Assembly: GCA_024234435.1 (NCBI GenBank)
Contig: JACKOF010000001.1
Location: 558,001 to 622,000, forward strand
Source: Pseudomonadales bacterium
Lineage (GTDB): Bacteria > Pseudomonadota > Gammaproteobacteria > Pseudomonadales > Porticoccaceae
Direction of reading: 5' to 3'
Length of the DNA: 64,000 bases
Part shown: positions 61,799-64,000 of the stretch, in pieces
How positions within the stretch are numbered: position 1 is the stretch's first letter
Layout: the number at the start of each line of letters is the position of its first letter
Made by a program: the position numbers and the translations under genes
Notes under the pieces: generated by a model
Databases searched by the model: none
What the model was told of the DNA's origin: nothing
What the model saw: the letters and a program-made list of their open reading frames with translations, nothing else

Positions 61799-62239
61799 TT
61801 ATTGCGCGTGCTTCATCTTTGTTGCAGCAGCAATGCGATTCCAGGCATTAATGGTGACCACCTGCATGATGCACTGGGCTATACCTTGTTCGCCGAGAAG
61901 TGCTAAAGCCTCGTCGTAAACAGCCTTGGACAAACCCTTGTCGGCAATCCGCGTAATGTCTTCTGTCACTGCCAGAACTGCGCTTTCTGTTTCATTAAAC
62001 AATGGGGACTCCCTCCAGGCTGATAATGCGTAGATTCTTTGCTCAGTCTCGCCGGATTGTCTGGCCTGTTCGGTATGCATCTGGATGCAGTATGCGCAGC
62101 CGTTGATCTGCGAGGCACGTATCTTTATAAGTTCTTTCAGGCGTGGGTTAAGCGCTGCTGAGTTAATGTATTTTTCGAGACCGAACATGGCTGTGTAGGC
62201 ATCGGGTTCCACTTGTTTGATTTGTATTCTGGCTTCCAT
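61799..62239 (-). CDS. carboxymuconolactone decarboxylase family / AhpD-like protein
   Basis: The 146-residue protein has the AhpD-like redox motif CAYCIQMHTEQAR near residue 50 (Cys-x-x-Cys then His), preceded by NPRLKELIKIRASQINGC. Members act as peroxidases or alkylhydroperoxidase partners. It is divergent from a MocR regulator and upstream of the DJ-1-like gene, so the three probably form one stress-response locus. Confidence 0.9.
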   Translation of the reverse strand: MEARIQIKQVEPDAYTAMFGLEKYINSAALNPRLKELIKIRASQINGCAYCIQMHTEQARQSGETEQRIYALSAWRESPLFNETESAVLAVTEDITRIADKGLSKAVYDEALALLGEQGIAQCIMQVVTINAWNRIAAATKMKHAQ

Positions 62240-62296
62240 AGGTTCAATTTATCCTTGAAGTGAAAACGGAGGTGTGGATAAATCATACTGAAATAC

Positions 62297-62314
62297 GGAC
62301 CCTTAAAAAGGTCC
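62297..62314. promoter_or_regulatory. Short dyad between MocR gene and its likely target
   Basis: GGACC (62297-62301) and GGTCC (62310-62314), with AAAA between, form an inverted repeat in the divergent promoter region. MocR proteins bind repeats in such spacers, so this is a candidate operator for the gene at 62342. Confidence 0.4.
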
Positions 62315-62341
62315 ACTTTTTTATTTTTGTAGGAACCGCTT

Positions 62342-63895
62342 TTGATCAAGCAATCACCAGCACATCCGCAGCGATTTCCGTTTGATATGCTAGTGATCGA
62401 TCACACCAGTGCAACAGCCATTTTCCGTCAACTGGAAAGCCAGTTGCGCGAGGCAATATGGGAGGGGTTGCTGGCTCCGGGCGAAAAACTGCCTGCAACT
62501 CGCCGTCTGGCTAAAGAGCTGTCGGTGGCGCGCAACACTGTGATCAATGCCTATGAGCAATTGATCGTAGAAGGCTTTATTGAAGCTGTGCCAGGTTCCG
62601 GCACGCGAGTGATGCGAGACTTGCCGTCGAGAAGACCGCCCGAGTCCAGCAGAGAAGGGGCTTATGAACGGGAAACCATGCCCTTAACGCTGTCCTCACG
62701 TTACCAATATGCCTCAATGGTCGGTGATATGGTTCCACTGGAAGAGGGTCCGTCAGCGCGTCCTTTCAGGGCTCACCTTCCCGCGTTTAAAGAGTTTCCG
62801 CACGCGCAGTGGGCGCAATTGATGGCCAGACGACTTCGCCAGCAACCGCAACAGTGGTTGGAGAAAAGTTCACCTCTGGGTTATGGCCCCCTGCGTGAGG
62901 CTATTTCCGGTTACCTGGGGGCGTCGCGGGGGTTGAAGGCTCAGACTGACCAGATCATCGTCACGGCAGGTGCCCAGCAGGGCATCGAACTGCTGGCAAA
63001 AGCATTCATTAATCCCGGTGACACCGTCTGCTTTGAAGAGCCGGGTTATACCCCTGCGGCCATTGCTTTTAAAATGGCGGGAGCAGATATTGTTTCTATC
63101 CCCGTTGATGAAGAGGGCATCAATGTCGATGTGCTAAATAAAAGCGTGCCCAAAGCGAAATTTATTTATGTCACGCCATCGCACCATTTCCCTTTGGGGG
63201 TTACCCTTTCCCAATCACGGCGCAAAGCCCTGCTGCAATGGGCAGCTAAAGCCGGTGCTGTTGTGCTGGAAGATGACTATAACGGTGAGTATCAATATCG
63301 GGGGCGTCCTTTGCCAACACTCTATGCGATGGCGGCACCCGGGCAGGTGATTTATATAGGCAGTTTCAGCAAGTTGTTGTTTCCCTCTCTGCGGCTGGGC
63401 TATCTGGTGGTTCCCAAAGCACAGACAAGACCTTTGGCCGCCATGCGCTGGCTGATAGATCGCCACTCTCCGCCACTGGAACAGGCAGTGCTGGCAGATT
63501 TTATTGATCAGGGTTATTTTGCCCGTCACCTGCGGCGCATGAGAACCCTGTATGCAGAACGTCAGCAGGCATTGATAGACGCCGCCGGGACATTTCTGGA
63601 TGGCATTATGTCAGTTCCGCCACTGGACAGTGGCTTGCATCTGATTGGCTGGCTGGAGCAGGGGGTGCAGGAAAGTCATGTACTGGATGCAGCCAGCCGT
63701 ATCGGTCTGGAGATTGCTCCCGTATCCGTGTTCAGCTCCGATTTTTTGCACAGCGCTCCCGCAAAGGACTCTTGTAAGGTTTTACAAAAACCAGGCTTGA
63801 TACTGGGTTACGCAGCCTACAGCAATGAAGAAATTCATTATCACATCAAGCTGCTGGGCAAAGCCTGTGCTTCAAACCCATTATGGCCGGGGTGA
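62342..63895 (+). CDS. MocR-family regulator (GntR DNA-binding and aminotransferase domains)
   Basis: The 517-residue protein fuses a GntR winged helix (residues about 25-95, FRQLESQLREAIWEGLLAPGEKLPATRRLAKELSVARNTVINAYEQL) to a PLP aminotransferase-fold domain with the binding lysine in YIGSFSKLLFPSLRLGYLV near residue 340. It senses PLP or an amino-compound ligand. I keep TTG 62342 because GTAGGA lies 7 bases upstream; the ATG at 62387 would start at MLVIDHTS. It is divergent from the AhpD-like and DJ-1-like genes. The last 105 bases of the window (63896-64000) show nothing. Confidence 0.92.
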   Translation: MIKQSPAHPQRFPFDMLVIDHTSATAIFRQLESQLREAIWEGLLAPGEKLPATRRLAKELSVARNTVINAYEQLIVEGFIEAVPGSGTRVMRDLPSRRPPESSREGAYERETMPLTLSSRYQYASMVGDMVPLEEGPSARPFRAHLPAFKEFPHAQWAQLMARRLRQQPQQWLEKSSPLGYGPLREAISGYLGASRGLKAQTDQIIVTAGAQQGIELLAKAFINPGDTVCFEEPGYTPAAIAFKMAGADIVSIPVDEEGINVDVLNKSVPKAKFIYVTPSHHFPLGVTLSQSRRKALLQWAAKAGAVVLEDDYNGEYQYRGRPLPTLYAMAAPGQVIYIGSFSKLLFPSLRLGYLVVPKAQTRPLAAMRWLIDRHSPPLEQAVLADFIDQGYFARHLRRMRTLYAERQQALIDAAGTFLDGIMSVPPLDSGLHLIGWLEQGVQESHVLDAASRIGLEIAPVSVFSSDFLHSAPAKDSCKVLQKPGLILGYAAYSNEEIHYHIKLLGKACASNPLWPG

Positions 63896-64000
63896 GTTGG
63901 GATAAGGTTCGAAAGTCAGTTCACGATTGCCTAATAGGTTTGCCCCTGACAGCCATAATAGCTATTGCAGGTGATCAGTTGGAATACCTTACTCCTTTGC

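Noticed and set aside
1..64000. CRISPR array, insertion sequence, tRNA or rRNA gene
   Set aside because: I saw no regular spacer-repeat pattern, transposase motif with terminal repeats, or tRNA/rRNA-like sequence on either strand, although a tRNA search program was not available.

Overview
The window looks like chromosomal DNA from a marine-type gammaproteobacterium. This is inferred from the Pseudomonas-like order of the nitrate assimilation genes, the many TetR, AraC, LysR and TonB-receptor genes, intrinsic hairpin terminators, and sigma-54 and FNR-type promoter elements. No rRNA, tRNA, IS element or CRISPR array is visible. Base composition looks balanced throughout, by eye.

Region 1 (58-13940, all + strand) is a coenzyme F420 block. 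It holds a HAD hydrolase, two luciferase-like F420-dependent oxidoreductases, an F420:NADPH oxidoreductase, and a full set of F420 biosynthesis genes: cofC/fbiD, a fused CofG-CofH FO synthase (fbiC), cofE and cofD/fbiA. A LuxR-type regulator follows, then a small membrane cluster (6-TM protein, oxidase subunit III-like and IV-like proteins, a MAPEG protein) and two tandem paralogues of a CrtC/AttH-like family.

Region 2 (14091-31535) reads as a terpenoid catabolism region. Its key gene (26105-27274) encodes a secreted linalool dehydratase-isomerase homologue with all six recalled catalytic residues in collinear positions. Around it are two more CrtC/AttH-like paralogues, an AidB-type acyl-CoA dehydrogenase, two AMP-dependent acyl-CoA ligases, a 4-hydroxyacyl-CoA kinase-like protein with a small partner (LvaA/LvaB-like), a flavodoxin-fold quinone reductase, a frameshifted outer-membrane transporter, a DUF1329 protein, and TetR and AraC regulators. 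Two exact FNR/ANR boxes lie here. The most interesting idea is that regions 1 and 2 form one F420-linked pathway for acyclic terpenoids, with the ligases, dehydrogenase and thiolase (54864-56120) feeding beta-oxidation.

Region 3 (31728-43685) is mixed: small enzymes, an ester-hydrolase/TonB-receptor operon with a divergent LysR gene, a molybdopterin oxidoreductase, a haloalkane-dehalogenase-like hydrolase, and a putidaredoxin-type ferredoxin with its reductase.

Region 4 (43904-54487, - strand) is nitrate assimilation: transporter, PP2C-kinase fusion, nirB, nirD, nitrate reductase, and an unusual fused Fe-S/membrane-anchor subunit. Two sigma-54 promoters and an NtrC-like enhancer are visible.

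Region 5 (54864-64000) holds a thiolase, a tyrosine phosphatase, an epoxide hydrolase, an alkylation-repair operon (Ada-like, 2OG oxygenase, Ada zinc-domain protein, AlkB), a DJ-1/PfpI protein with an AhpD-like protein, and a divergent MocR regulator.
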